Below, piece after piece: positions 8,830-16,734 of a stretch of 64,000 nucleotides of DNA. This DNA is from KBS-96 sp963722585 (GTDB lineage: Bacteria; Acidobacteriota; Terriglobia; Bryobacterales; Bryobacteraceae). The stretch lies in assembly GCA_963722585.1 (NCBI GenBank), contig CAVRNU010000018.1:1-64000 (forward strand). Reading direction: 5' to 3'. A model generated the notes under the pieces. The model saw only the letters and a program-made list of their open reading frames with translations. It was not told where the DNA came from and did not search any database. The position numbers and the translations under genes were made by a program. How positions within the stretch are numbered: position 1 is the first letter of the stretch; the number at the start of each line of letters is the position of its first letter.

Positions 8830-9170
8830 TCATGTTGTCGTGCTCCAGCCAAATGCGCACGGATGGCTCCCGTCGACTGACAGATCCACGCGCCAGACCA
8901 GATCGGTTGCGCCCGCAACAAGTAGGATGCCCGGTGCAAGTAGGCAACTTCCATTCAGCCCAACCTTACGGTCAGGGATTTCCAGCACGAGTTGTGGGTT
9001 GATCGCGTGATCCGCCTTCCAGCCTCGCAGATCGAGTCGATAAAGGCGCGATTCACGAGTGGTGTAAACGTTCGAAGCGGTCAAGTAGAAAATATCCTCA
9101 TCGGTCTCTACCAAATTCAGGTCGGCAGATCGAACGTGTGCATCAGTGCTGGCTGCACGGGCAAATCACT
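8830..9170 (-). pseudogene. Remnant of a six-bladed beta-propeller (SMP-30/gluconolactonase-like) gene
   Basis: About 100 residues read VETDEDIFYLTASNVYTTRE, RLYRLDLRGW and GLNGSCLLAPGILLVAGATD with LVWRVDLSVDG. The alternation of short strands, with an N-G-[SL] turn before a hydrophobic strand, resembles SMP-30-like propellers. The downstream end is cut where istB-like DNA begins, and the upstream end fades at about 9170 with a frame change. I read it as an internal fragment of a secreted or periplasmic propeller protein. Confidence 0.45.
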
Positions 9171-9199
9171 TCCCGGAGCGGAAAAGAGCCCCGCTTTGT

Positions 9200-9380
9200 G
9201 GTGTACCACAGGTCGTTTTTTCTTGCCACCAGTAATCTGCATCCGACCGTTTTCATCCCGCTCTGCAACCGGAACCTTGAGCCCCATCTTGATCAGATGC
9301 AGCAGGTCACGGTCCACAATCCGCCGCGCGCCGCATTGCGTGAGTTCGCAGTGCGGGATTGCCTTCGAGAGGTGGAAACG
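9200..9380 (-). other. Possible DNA-binding (excisionase-like) gene fragment
   Basis: A minus-strand open stretch reads HLSKAIPHCELTQCGARRIV, DRDLLHLIKMGLKVPV and AERDENGRMQITGGKKKRP. The pattern of a short helix, a basic segment and a second helix recalls excisionase/HTH_17 proteins. There is no start codon, and the frame is not continuous with the propeller remnant. The match is weak. Confidence 0.2.
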
Positions 9381-9426
9381 TTAGTATGCAAGTTCAAGTC
9401 GACTTGAGGTCAATAGGGAGAGAGAC

Positions 9427-9603
9427 GTGGACATAACGGAAGTGGCGCGGCGCTCTGGCCTTCGTGCTTCGACGCTGCGCTTCTCCGAGGAGAAGGGGTT
9501 GGTAGCCTCTGTGGGAAGGCGGAGTCTGCGCCGAGTGTTCAATCCCGGCGTTCTGGAACGGCGGACGCTGATCGCGGTGGGCCGCTCCGCCGGCTTCTGG
9601 CTC
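9427..9603 (+). pseudogene. MerR-family regulator, N-terminal remnant
   Basis: A GTG at 9427 with GGGAG just upstream opens MDITEVARRSGLRASTLRFS, then EEKGLVASVGRRSLRRVFNP and LERRTLIAVGRSAGFWLD. This is the winged helix-turn-helix of a MerR protein through its second helix. Similarity ends at about 9603, where dimerisation and effector segments should follow. The frame then runs out of register over the DUF1080 gene. The C-terminal half is deleted, so the protein cannot dimerise as MerR proteins do. Confidence 0.7.
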
Positions 9604-9646
9604 GATGTGGCGCCGGAGCTCCCCCGAGTTCTTGACGTACTCCCGT

Positions 9647-10411
9647 ATGAAGTGGACGCTTCCGATCTGCGGTATTTGCGTGGCAGCGATCGCTGGCCTT
9701 GCTCGGCTGGACATGGCTCAGAACGCGCCTCCTACCACTGCGCCGACGACCTCAGCAGCGCCGAGTTCCCAACCCACGCCGGCGCCCAAGATACCGCTGC
9801 CTGCTGGCATGACACTGCTGTTTGACGGCAAGACCCTGGCGGGCTGGAGGCAGATTCCGCCGGACCAGTGGATCGTGAAGGACGGCGCGCTGGTGAGCCT
9901 GGGCAAGGGCCGAGGTGTAATCGCCACGCAGGGGCAGTACGGTAGGTACCGCGTGATCTTTGACGTGCGCCACGTGTCGGCGGAACCCAAGCACGATCAT
10001 CCCCCATGCGTGCTGTTCGTCTGCACCAATCCCGCGGAGAATGAGAAGCCGCTGGACATGCTGGGAGCCGTGCAATTCATGGTGCCGCAGGGCTTCCACT
10101 GGGACTATCGTCCCGGGAAGAACAACTCGGGAAATGACTTTTTCACATCCATTACAAGATCGAAAGCGGATCCGTTGCAGTGGAGCCGGGTGGAGCTGCT
10201 AGTGGACGCTGAGTCGGGCACGGCCCGCCTGGCGGTTGCGCAGCCCCCGGGCGCGCCCGCGTCCGAAATCGTCCGGTTCAAAGATCCTGCGGCGGGGAAG
10301 AAGGGGCCATTCGCCATTCAGATGCACAACGCCGGGCTGGTGGACGAATATGCGAACATCGCCATCGAGGAGAATCCGAAAGTCGACGATCTGATTACCG
10401 TGCAGAAATGA
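9647..10411 (+). CDS. Secreted DUF1080 (3-keto-disaccharide hydrolase-like) protein
   Basis: The 254-residue protein starts best at ATG 9647, giving the signal peptide MKWTLPICGICVAAIAGLAR. A Pro/Thr/Ala linker (residues ~25-45) follows, and then LLFDGKTLAGWRQIPPDQW, the hallmark opening of the DUF1080/LamG-like jelly roll, with VKDGALVSLGKGRG. The ending FAIQMHNAGLVDEYANIAI also fits. Characterised relatives hydrolyse 3-keto-glycosides or bind glycans outside the cytoplasm. An in-frame ATG at 9605 would add 14 residues from the MerR remnant and is unlikely. The next gene starts 85 bp downstream on the same strand and is also secreted, so the two may be co-transcribed. Confidence 0.8.
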   Translation: MKWTLPICGICVAAIAGLARLDMAQNAPPTTAPTTSAAPSSQPTPAPKIPLPAGMTLLFDGKTLAGWRQIPPDQWIVKDGALVSLGKGRGVIATQGQYGRYRVIFDVRHVSAEPKHDHPPCVLFVCTNPAENEKPLDMLGAVQFMVPQGFHWDYRPGKNNSGNDFFTSITRSKADPLQWSRVELLVDAESGTARLAVAQPPGAPASEIVRFKDPAAGKKGPFAIQMHNAGLVDEYANIAIEENPKVDDLITVQK

Positions 10412-10495
10412 GAAGCCTGGGAAGTCGCTCTCCGTACGCGGCGGAGTTGGCAAGAACAGCTCCATGAGAATGTCCGAATCGCTTACCAACACGGA

Positions 10496-11605
10496 ATGAG
10501 GAACTACATACGGGTGTTTGATTCTGGCGGCCGAGGGTCTCCCCTCTCTGCATGTTTGATCAGTCTGGGGCTTGTCGCTTTCGAATGTGTGGCGTTCGGA
10601 CAGGTTGGCACATCCACGACCAAACCATATTCACAAACCCCGCTGATGGCTTTGCTCGACCAGTTCACCGCCCCCGGCGTGCCGTCCCTGGCGCCCTCAG
10701 AGACAGCGGTCCCTCCACTCAAGTGGGACAAGCCCATCCCGTCCGATCTTCCCGGAAAGGGCCTGGCTGAGCACCCGATGCTGTACATCGGCGAGGGCTA
10801 CAACAAGATCTTCCTCATTAACGACGGCAAGATTATTTGGACATACGCCACCGGCGGCGGCTGGGAGTACGACGACGTCTGGATGCTCTCTAACGGCAAC
10901 ATTCTCTTCACCAGGATGCAGTACATCGCCGAGGTGACGCCGAGGAAAGAGGTCGTCTGGCACTACGATGCACCACGGGGGACGGAGATTCACGCCTGCC
11001 AGCCAATCGGCCTGGACAAGGTCATGTTCGTGCAGAACGGCACGCCGCCCAAGCTCTTCGTGACGAATATAAAGACAAAGGCCGTTGAAGGAGAGCACGA
11101 CCTACCCTACGACCCGGCAAAGGGTGTCCACGCGCAGTTCCGCCACGTTCGCTATACCGCAAAGGGCACGTATCTGGTCCCATTCCTGCTCATGAATAAA
11201 GTCGTTGAATACGACAAGGATTTCAACGAGATCTGGGAGTACAAGGTCAACAGCCCGTGGGCAGCGATTCGGCTTAAGAATGGCAATACGCTGATCACCG
11301 ATGAGAAGGACATCAGCACGCTTGAAGTGACACCCGGCAAGCAGATCGCGTGGGAATTGAAGCCTTCCGATCTGCCAACGGAGTACCGGTTCATCAACAC
11401 CCAGTCCTGCACTCGACTGGCCAACGGCAACACAATCATCTGCTCGCGTGGTGGCAACGGCACAGGCCCGCAGCTTGTGGAAGTCACCAAAGACAAGAAG
11501 GTCGTGTGGGTTCTGAACGACTGGGCGAACCTCGGTCCGGCCACAGCGGTTCAGATCCTCGATGATCCGGGTATTCCCGAGAATCCCGGAGAGTCCGAGC
11601 ACTGA
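10496..11605 (+). CDS. Secreted PQQ/arylsulfotransferase-like beta-propeller protein
   Basis: The 369-residue product has a hydrophobic export segment at residues ~18-36 (ACLISLGLVAFECVAFGQ). It then has repeating blades of the form IFLINDGKIIWTYATGGGWE, EYDDVWMLSNGNILF, VTPRKEVVWHYDAP and AIRLKNGNTLITDE. W-E/H-Y/F and NGN turns at regular spacing are typical of beta-propellers annotated as PQQ-like or arylsulfotransferase-like. The catalytic histidines of true arylsulfotransferases cannot be assigned by eye. It follows the DUF1080 gene closely, suggesting a shared extracellular task. Confidence 0.7.
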   Translation: MRNYIRVFDSGGRGSPLSACLISLGLVAFECVAFGQVGTSTTKPYSQTPLMALLDQFTAPGVPSLAPSETAVPPLKWDKPIPSDLPGKGLAEHPMLYIGEGYNKIFLINDGKIIWTYATGGGWEYDDVWMLSNGNILFTRMQYIAEVTPRKEVVWHYDAPRGTEIHACQPIGLDKVMFVQNGTPPKLFVTNIKTKAVEGEHDLPYDPAKGVHAQFRHVRYTAKGTYLVPFLLMNKVVEYDKDFNEIWEYKVNSPWAAIRLKNGNTLITDEKDISTLEVTPGKQIAWELKPSDLPTEYRFINTQSCTRLANGNTIICSRGGNGTGPQLVEVTKDKKVVWVLNDWANLGPATAVQILDDPGIPENPGESEH

Positions 11606-11654
11606 TCCTGTCCGAACTTTCGTGCGGGGATCGCGCAAGGGGCCGCCTGGCTTT

Positions 11655-12060
11655 GGTGGCGTGGGGGTCACCTGGTGAATCTGCCAAAGGTCCACGTAAT
11701 CGGTCTTGAGGGCGCGGAGAGACTTCTCGAGCTCCGCTCCCGCTGCCCGGCGGGGGCGTTCAGGAGATTTTGTTGTCAGGAAAATATCTTTTCGGAGGGG
11801 CGGCAACACGCCTCCGTACACCTCTTCGGATCTGCCGTTCCAATATCGAAGTAATTAATGCCAAGCTTGTGAGCGCGCAGGGTTACAGCCTTTACGTCCT
11901 CGAAAGTGCAGAGCGGAAAACCACCCCCAGCCTGGCCAATGATCGTCAGCTGTTCGCCGGTTTTCCAAAAACCCGCGTCGGAATATCTCCAGGCTTCACT
12001 TTGCCCGTTGGTGTATTGTTCGCACCAATGGCGAGGCCCGCCACTGCGGAACTGGTAAGA
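11655..12060 (-). pseudogene. Aldo/keto reductase remnant
   Basis: Two minus frames together spell an N-terminal aldo/keto reductase. One gives AHKLGINYFDIGTADP; after a shift at about 11825 the other gives VYGGVLPPLRKDIFLTTKS, LEKSLRALKTDYVDLWQIHQ. TDYVDLW-IH is the conserved strand of the TIM barrel. Compared with intact members, residues between the FD-A-Y motif and the following strand are missing, and nothing after about 11655 matches. It is a deletion- and frameshift-damaged 5' fragment convergent with the propeller gene. Confidence 0.65.
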
Positions 12061-12520
12061 AAGGTTCGGCGTAGCATATCGAAGACATAGTATCCAAGAT
12101 TGTATCCAAGATTTCAACTCGACCCATAATCCGATCTATGTTCGGCCTCCGGCTGCGGCCGCCGCGCTGAGGTTCGAAGGCGAGCCGGTCATCGGCGCGA
12201 GTACGGTTTGATTCTACAGGCACTTTTTCGGCGTCGCTTTCACATTCAAACATCATTGTCAAACAAACATGAGGGTAGTTCCGGCTCCCGTTAACGGTTG
12301 CGTAGCGGTTTCCGCAGGGTTAACCATGAGCCTCTAGTTCCCGGCGCACAACAAAAAGCGCCACCCGAGTACACTGCGGGCGTTAATTAGGTGGAGCTCG
12401 GCGCTCTTCTTTCGGTTCACGCTCGGTTCATCATCGAACGCTCGATCTACCGTTGTTTAACTGTAACTACTAAGTATTAACTGCCCGGGTAGGTGATGAA
12501 AGCCCCATAATCGGATAGAT
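12061..12520. other. Intergenic upstream of DUF1592 gene
   Basis: About 460 bp with no supported gene. It must carry the promoter of the DUF1592-DUF1552 pair. A 10-bp palindrome CCGTTAACGG at 12288-12297 and a nearby GGTTAACC are visible, but neither is long enough to call an operator. I see no strong -35/-10 pair. Confidence 0.35.
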
Positions 12521-15043
12521 TTGCGTCTGCCCTTTGTATTGGTTCCCGTAGTCCTGGCGGCCCAGACAATCGTCCCAGCTCCGCGCGAGGTTACGTTTGA
12601 CGGAACATTGAAGCCCTTTTTTGCGAAAAACTGCTTTGCTTGTCACAACGCGAGATTGAAGACCGCCGGCCTTAATCTCCAGGCCTACACCAACGCCGAT
12701 TCATTGTCCCAGGACCGAAACAGATGGGAACTGATTCTGAGGAAACTCGAAACGGGAGAGATGCCTCCGAAGGGCATGCCTCGCCCCAATCCGGAGGAAG
12801 TGAAGGCGATCGCGGCGTGGATTCAAACGGAATTCGACCGGCAGGACGCGAGTTTGAAGCCGAACCCCGGCCGAGTCACCGCTCACCGGCTGAATCGAGC
12901 CGAGTACGACAACACTATTCGCGATCTTTTGGCGGTGGATTTCGATCCGGCCGCCGATTTTCCACAGGACGATTCGGGTTATGGCTTCGACAACATTGCC
13001 GACGCTCTGTCTCTTTCGCCGGTTTTGATGGAAAAGTACTTGTCTGCCGCGGAGAAGATCGCGCAAATCGCGCTGTTTGGGCCGCCGGCGGAAAAGCCGG
13101 TTGTAATTCGCCATCAACCACCTTACCGAGGCGGAATCGACGGAGGGGATGCGACACGATTCGCCAATCTAAAACTCCCGTACACGATAACGGATTACGA
13201 CCTGACGGGGCTGAGCATGCCAAGCGCGCTGCATAGCATGCACCGGTTTCCAGCGGAGGGCGACTACGAATTCCGCATTTCGCCCGATGGCAACCGTCCG
13301 CTGCCTTCCGATCCCTTCGATGTGGTTCTGTGGATGGACGGCAAGCCCGTCAAGACGGTGCAATTCGAGGCATCCACCACGAATACAGGAATGGAGGGTC
13401 AGGACAAGGTATTTCGCTTGCACGCCCCCGCGGGCGAACATGAGATCGCCGTTTCCGCATTGCGCGAGTTCGAAGGTTTGCCGGCGAAGTACGGCGGGTT
13501 GACTCCAACAAAAAAGCCGCCGCTTCCGCCGAAGCGTTTCAGCGATTTCTTCCAATTACCCGAAGATGCGACCCCGGAAGAGAAGGCGGAATATGAAAAG
13601 CGAAAGGCGGCTTTCGAAGCGCGCGTCAGAAGGCCCAAGCCGCCGAGGGTCACCGACGTCAGTTTTCGGATCAACTTCGTGGAAATTACCGGGCCATTCA
13701 ATCAAGTGAAAGGGCCTTCGCTCGATAGTCTGAAAAAAATCTATACGTGTGGACATCTTGATGGGCATCACAACGCGAGCTGTACGCGGAAGATCGTCGC
13801 CGACTTTGAGCGCCGCGCATACCGCCGTCCAGTGAGCGAGCAGGAAGTGAATCGCGTCGTGGTGCTGGTGAACGCGGATCGAAATCGCGGGGATTCTTTC
13901 GCGCAGTCGATCGCCGTTGGCATCGAGGCGATTCTGGTGTCGCCTCATTTTCTGTTTCGCATCGAGAGCGATCCAAGCCCCAACACCGGCGGCGCCCCGG
14001 AACACTCGATCAGCCAGTACGAGCTCGCCTCGCGTCTTTCCTATTTCCTGTGGAGCAGCATGCCCGACGAGGAGCTTTTCCGCTGCGCCGAAAAAGGAAC
14101 GCTCCGGAGGCCGGAAGTGCTGGCAGCCGAGGTGCGCCGGATGCTGAACGACCCGAAATCGGAGGCTTTAGTCGAGAACTTCGGAGGACAGTGGCTGGGA
14201 TTTCGGGCGCTTGAATCCGTTCACCCCGATCCTGAACGTTTCCCTTTGTTCGACGACTACCTTGGGATGTCGATGGAAAAGGAGACCGAGCTGTTTTTCT
14301 CGAACATCATTCATGAGGACCGGAGCATTCTTGACTTTATCGACGCAAAATACAGTTTTTTGAACGAAGCGCTTGCCCGGTACTACGGAATCGGCGGGGT
14401 GAAGGGGCCGGAGTTTCGAAAGGTGGATTTAACGGGCATCGAACGCAGCGGAGTGATCACCCAAGGCAGTATTCTGACGATCTCTTCGTATTCGACTCGT
14501 ACGTCGGTGGTTTTGCGGGGGAAATGGCTGCTCGAAAATATCCTGAACGCGCCGGTGCCGCCGCCGCCTGCGAATGTTCCGGCTCTCGACGAAGCGGCTG
14601 TTGGCAAGTCGATGTCGCTGCGCCAGCAAATGGAGCAGCATCGCGCCAATCCCGTTTGCGCTTCCTGTCACGCGCGGATGGACCCGCTCGGCTTCAGCCT
14701 CGAAAATTACGATGCCGTGGGGCACTGGCGGACAGAGGACGGCAAGTTCCCGATCGACGCGTCAGGGTCGCTTCCGAATGGCCAGAGCTTCCGGGGTCCG
14801 GACGAATTGAAAGCCATACTCAGGGGCGACCGCGACGCATTTGCCGAGTGTCTGACCGAAAAAATACTCATTTACGCCCTGGGGCGCGGCCTCGAGCCCT
14901 ACGATAAACCGACAGTCAAACAGATTTCCGGCGACGTTGCGGCGCACGACTACCGCTTCTCGCGCCTGGTACTAGACATCGTGAATAGCCTGCCATTTCA
15001 GGAGCGGGAAGGAGATAGAGAAACCGATGTTCGTCACACGTAA
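12521..15043 (+). CDS. DUF1592 family cytochrome-like protein (PSCyt1/DUF1587/1595/1592/1588/1585)
   Basis: The 840-residue product begins at TTG 12521; an upstream in-frame TAA rules out a longer start. A short export signal precedes FFAKNCFACHNARLKTAGL, a CxxCH haem site at about residue 38. The DUF1587 region (VTAHRLNRAEYDNTIRDLL), DUF1592 (ISQYELASRLSYFLWSSMPD), DUF1588 with a second CxxCH (ANPVCASCHARMDPLGFSL) and the DUF1585 tail follow in the usual order. The family is abundant in Planctomycetota and Acidobacteriota and is thought to act in extracytoplasmic redox chemistry, with unknown substrate. Its stop overlaps the next gene by 17 bp, so the two are translationally coupled. Confidence 0.9.
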   Translation: MRLPFVLVPVVLAAQTIVPAPREVTFDGTLKPFFAKNCFACHNARLKTAGLNLQAYTNADSLSQDRNRWELILRKLETGEMPPKGMPRPNPEEVKAIAAWIQTEFDRQDASLKPNPGRVTAHRLNRAEYDNTIRDLLAVDFDPAADFPQDDSGYGFDNIADALSLSPVLMEKYLSAAEKIAQIALFGPPAEKPVVIRHQPPYRGGIDGGDATRFANLKLPYTITDYDLTGLSMPSALHSMHRFPAEGDYEFRISPDGNRPLPSDPFDVVLWMDGKPVKTVQFEASTTNTGMEGQDKVFRLHAPAGEHEIAVSALREFEGLPAKYGGLTPTKKPPLPPKRFSDFFQLPEDATPEEKAEYEKRKAAFEARVRRPKPPRVTDVSFRINFVEITGPFNQVKGPSLDSLKKIYTCGHLDGHHNASCTRKIVADFERRAYRRPVSEQEVNRVVVLVNADRNRGDSFAQSIAVGIEAILVSPHFLFRIESDPSPNTGGAPEHSISQYELASRLSYFLWSSMPDEELFRCAEKGTLRRPEVLAAEVRRMLNDPKSEALVENFGGQWLGFRALESVHPDPERFPLFDDYLGMSMEKETELFFSNIIHEDRSILDFIDAKYSFLNEALARYYGIGGVKGPEFRKVDLTGIERSGVITQGSILTISSYSTRTSVVLRGKWLLENILNAPVPPPPANVPALDEAAVGKSMSLRQQMEQHRANPVCASCHARMDPLGFSLENYDAVGHWRTEDGKFPIDASGSLPNGQSFRGPDELKAILRGDRDAFAECLTEKILIYALGRGLEPYDKPTVKQISGDVAAHDYRFSRLVLDIVNSLPFQEREGDRETDVRHT

Positions 15044-16382
15044 GCATGTCCCAAGACGGCTGTTCCTTCGAGGTTTGGGGACGGCTGTTGCTCTACCGCT
15101 CCTCGATGCCATGGTTCCCGCCTTTGCCGCGCCGGCGGAAGCGGCGGCCAACTCGCCGACGCGGCTGTTGTTCACTTACATGCCGATTGGCGCAACCATG
15201 CGCGAGTGGTTTCCCAAGGGTACCGGCAAAAATTATCAAATTTCCCGCATTCTCACGCCGCTTGAAGAATTTCGCGGCGATTTCTCGGTGCTCTCAGGAC
15301 TCGATCACCACAACGCCAACTCGTTGGGCGATGGGGGCGGCGATCATGCCCGCGCGGGAGCATGCTATTTGACCGGCGTACACCCTAAAAAAACGGCGGG
15401 ATCGGATATACATGCGGGGATTTCGGTGGACCAGATCGCAGCCGCAAAGACCGGGCCGCAGACGCGCTTTCCCTCCATCGAATTGGGATGCGAAGACACG
15501 CGCACGGTGGGCGCATGCGATTCGGGATATAGCTGCGCCTACCAGAACAGCATGTCGTGGCGGACGGCTACGTCGCCCATGCCCCCTGAAACCAACCCTC
15601 GCACGATCTTCGAACGATTGTTCGGCACGGACGATCTCGCGCTTCCGGCAGATATTCGCGCGCGCCGCACCGCCGCCCGGAAGAGCATTCTCGATACGGT
15701 GAGCGAAGACACCGAGCGGCTTACGGCCACGTTAGGGCCAGAGGATCGCCGGAAGATAGACGAATACACTTACGCCGTCCGCGAAGTGGAAAAGCAAATT
15801 GAAAGTGCCGAGCACGAGCGTCGCCAATTCACGCCCACGATTGAAAAACCGGCTGGTGTTCCGGTGCTTTTTTCCGATTATTTGAAGCTGATGTTCGATT
15901 TGCAGGTATTGGCGCTCCAAGCGGGCCTGACGCGCGTGACCACGTTCATGATCGGCCGGGAAGGCAGCCTTCGCACATATGGAGAAATCGGCATTCCAGA
16001 GCCTCACCATCCGCTTACCCACCATCGCAACAACCCGGAATGGATCGAAAAGGTCACACGGATCAATGTCTTCCACGCCCAACACGTTGCCTATTTCTTA
16101 CGAAAACTAAAGGCCACGCGGGATGGCGATGGGAGTCTGCTTGACCATTCGATATTGGTCTACGGAAGCGCCATATCGGATGGGAACACGCACAGCCACG
16201 TGAACCTGCCGGTGCTCGTGGCGGGCCGGGGCAATGGTTGTTTGAATCCCGGACGGCACATTGTTTATCCGTCTGGAACACCGATGACGAACCTTTATAT
16301 GTCGCTCTTAGACGGCATGGGCGTGCATCCGGAATCGATCGGGGATAGCACGGGGAAACTCAAGTATTTGGATGACATCTAG
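15027..16382 (+). CDS. DUF1552 family protein, Tat-exported
   Basis: The 451-residue protein has a twin-arginine signal (PRRLFLRGLGTAVALPLLDA). It then shows family blocks TRLLFTYMPIGATMREWFPK, FSVLSGLDHHNANSLGDGGG with DHARAGACYLTG, and near the C-terminus DHSILVYGSAISDGNTHSH. These resemble the metal-binding blocks of alkaline-phosphatase/sulfatase-like DUF1501/DUF1552 proteins. DUF1552 genes nearly always pair with DUF1592 genes, as here with overlapping ends. Export by Tat suggests the protein folds, perhaps with a cofactor, before crossing the membrane. The substrate is unknown. Confidence 0.9.
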   Translation: MFVTRKHVPRRLFLRGLGTAVALPLLDAMVPAFAAPAEAAANSPTRLLFTYMPIGATMREWFPKGTGKNYQISRILTPLEEFRGDFSVLSGLDHHNANSLGDGGGDHARAGACYLTGVHPKKTAGSDIHAGISVDQIAAAKTGPQTRFPSIELGCEDTRTVGACDSGYSCAYQNSMSWRTATSPMPPETNPRTIFERLFGTDDLALPADIRARRTAARKSILDTVSEDTERLTATLGPEDRRKIDEYTYAVREVEKQIESAEHERRQFTPTIEKPAGVPVLFSDYLKLMFDLQVLALQAGLTRVTTFMIGREGSLRTYGEIGIPEPHHPLTHHRNNPEWIEKVTRINVFHAQHVAYFLRKLKATRDGDGSLLDHSILVYGSAISDGNTHSHVNLPVLVAGRGNGCLNPGRHIVYPSGTPMTNLYMSLLDGMGVHPESIGDSTGKLKYLDDI

Positions 16383-16501
16383 CCTGCATTTCTCGCCCCG
16401 CTGTTGCCGAGGCGGTCTTTATAGCCGGCGGAAGAGCCAGCGGCGATGCGCACTTCCTTTCGGCTGAGTGACGTGTCGTGGCAGACACAAATCACCCGTG
16501 A

Positions 16502-16515
16502 CGTAAGCGCTTACA
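16502..16515. promoter_or_regulatory. LacI-type operator candidate upstream of glycosidase gene
   Basis: GTAAGCGCTTAC at 16503-16514 is a perfect 12-bp palindrome. With flanks (C at 16502, A at 16515) it matches the common LacI/GalR-family operator TGTAAGCGCTTACA at 13 of 14 positions. It lies about 220 bp ahead of the glycosidase start in a 350-bp gap that otherwise contains no gene. No LacI-family gene is in the window, so any regulator would act in trans. Confidence 0.5.
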
Positions 16516-16734
16516 AGGAGGCATTGTACTACGCGTGAAATCTCCGCCACAACGCAGGCTCCGTGGCGTGTTTTACGTCCCAAGTAACGTTGCGTAACGA
16601 CGTTCCGAAGGCGAGCTCGGGCTGCGTAAATGGCTGAAAAAACAAGGGATCGTACGCGGCCCCACGCCCGCGCGAATTTAACGCGCTAGTAACTTCCGTA
16701 CTCTAACGAGTCGGCGGCATTCTGTCTCTACTCG

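Noticed and set aside
12288..12297. Palindrome CCGTTAACGG as an operator
   Set aside because: Ten bases with a central GTTAAC are too common to call without conservation data.
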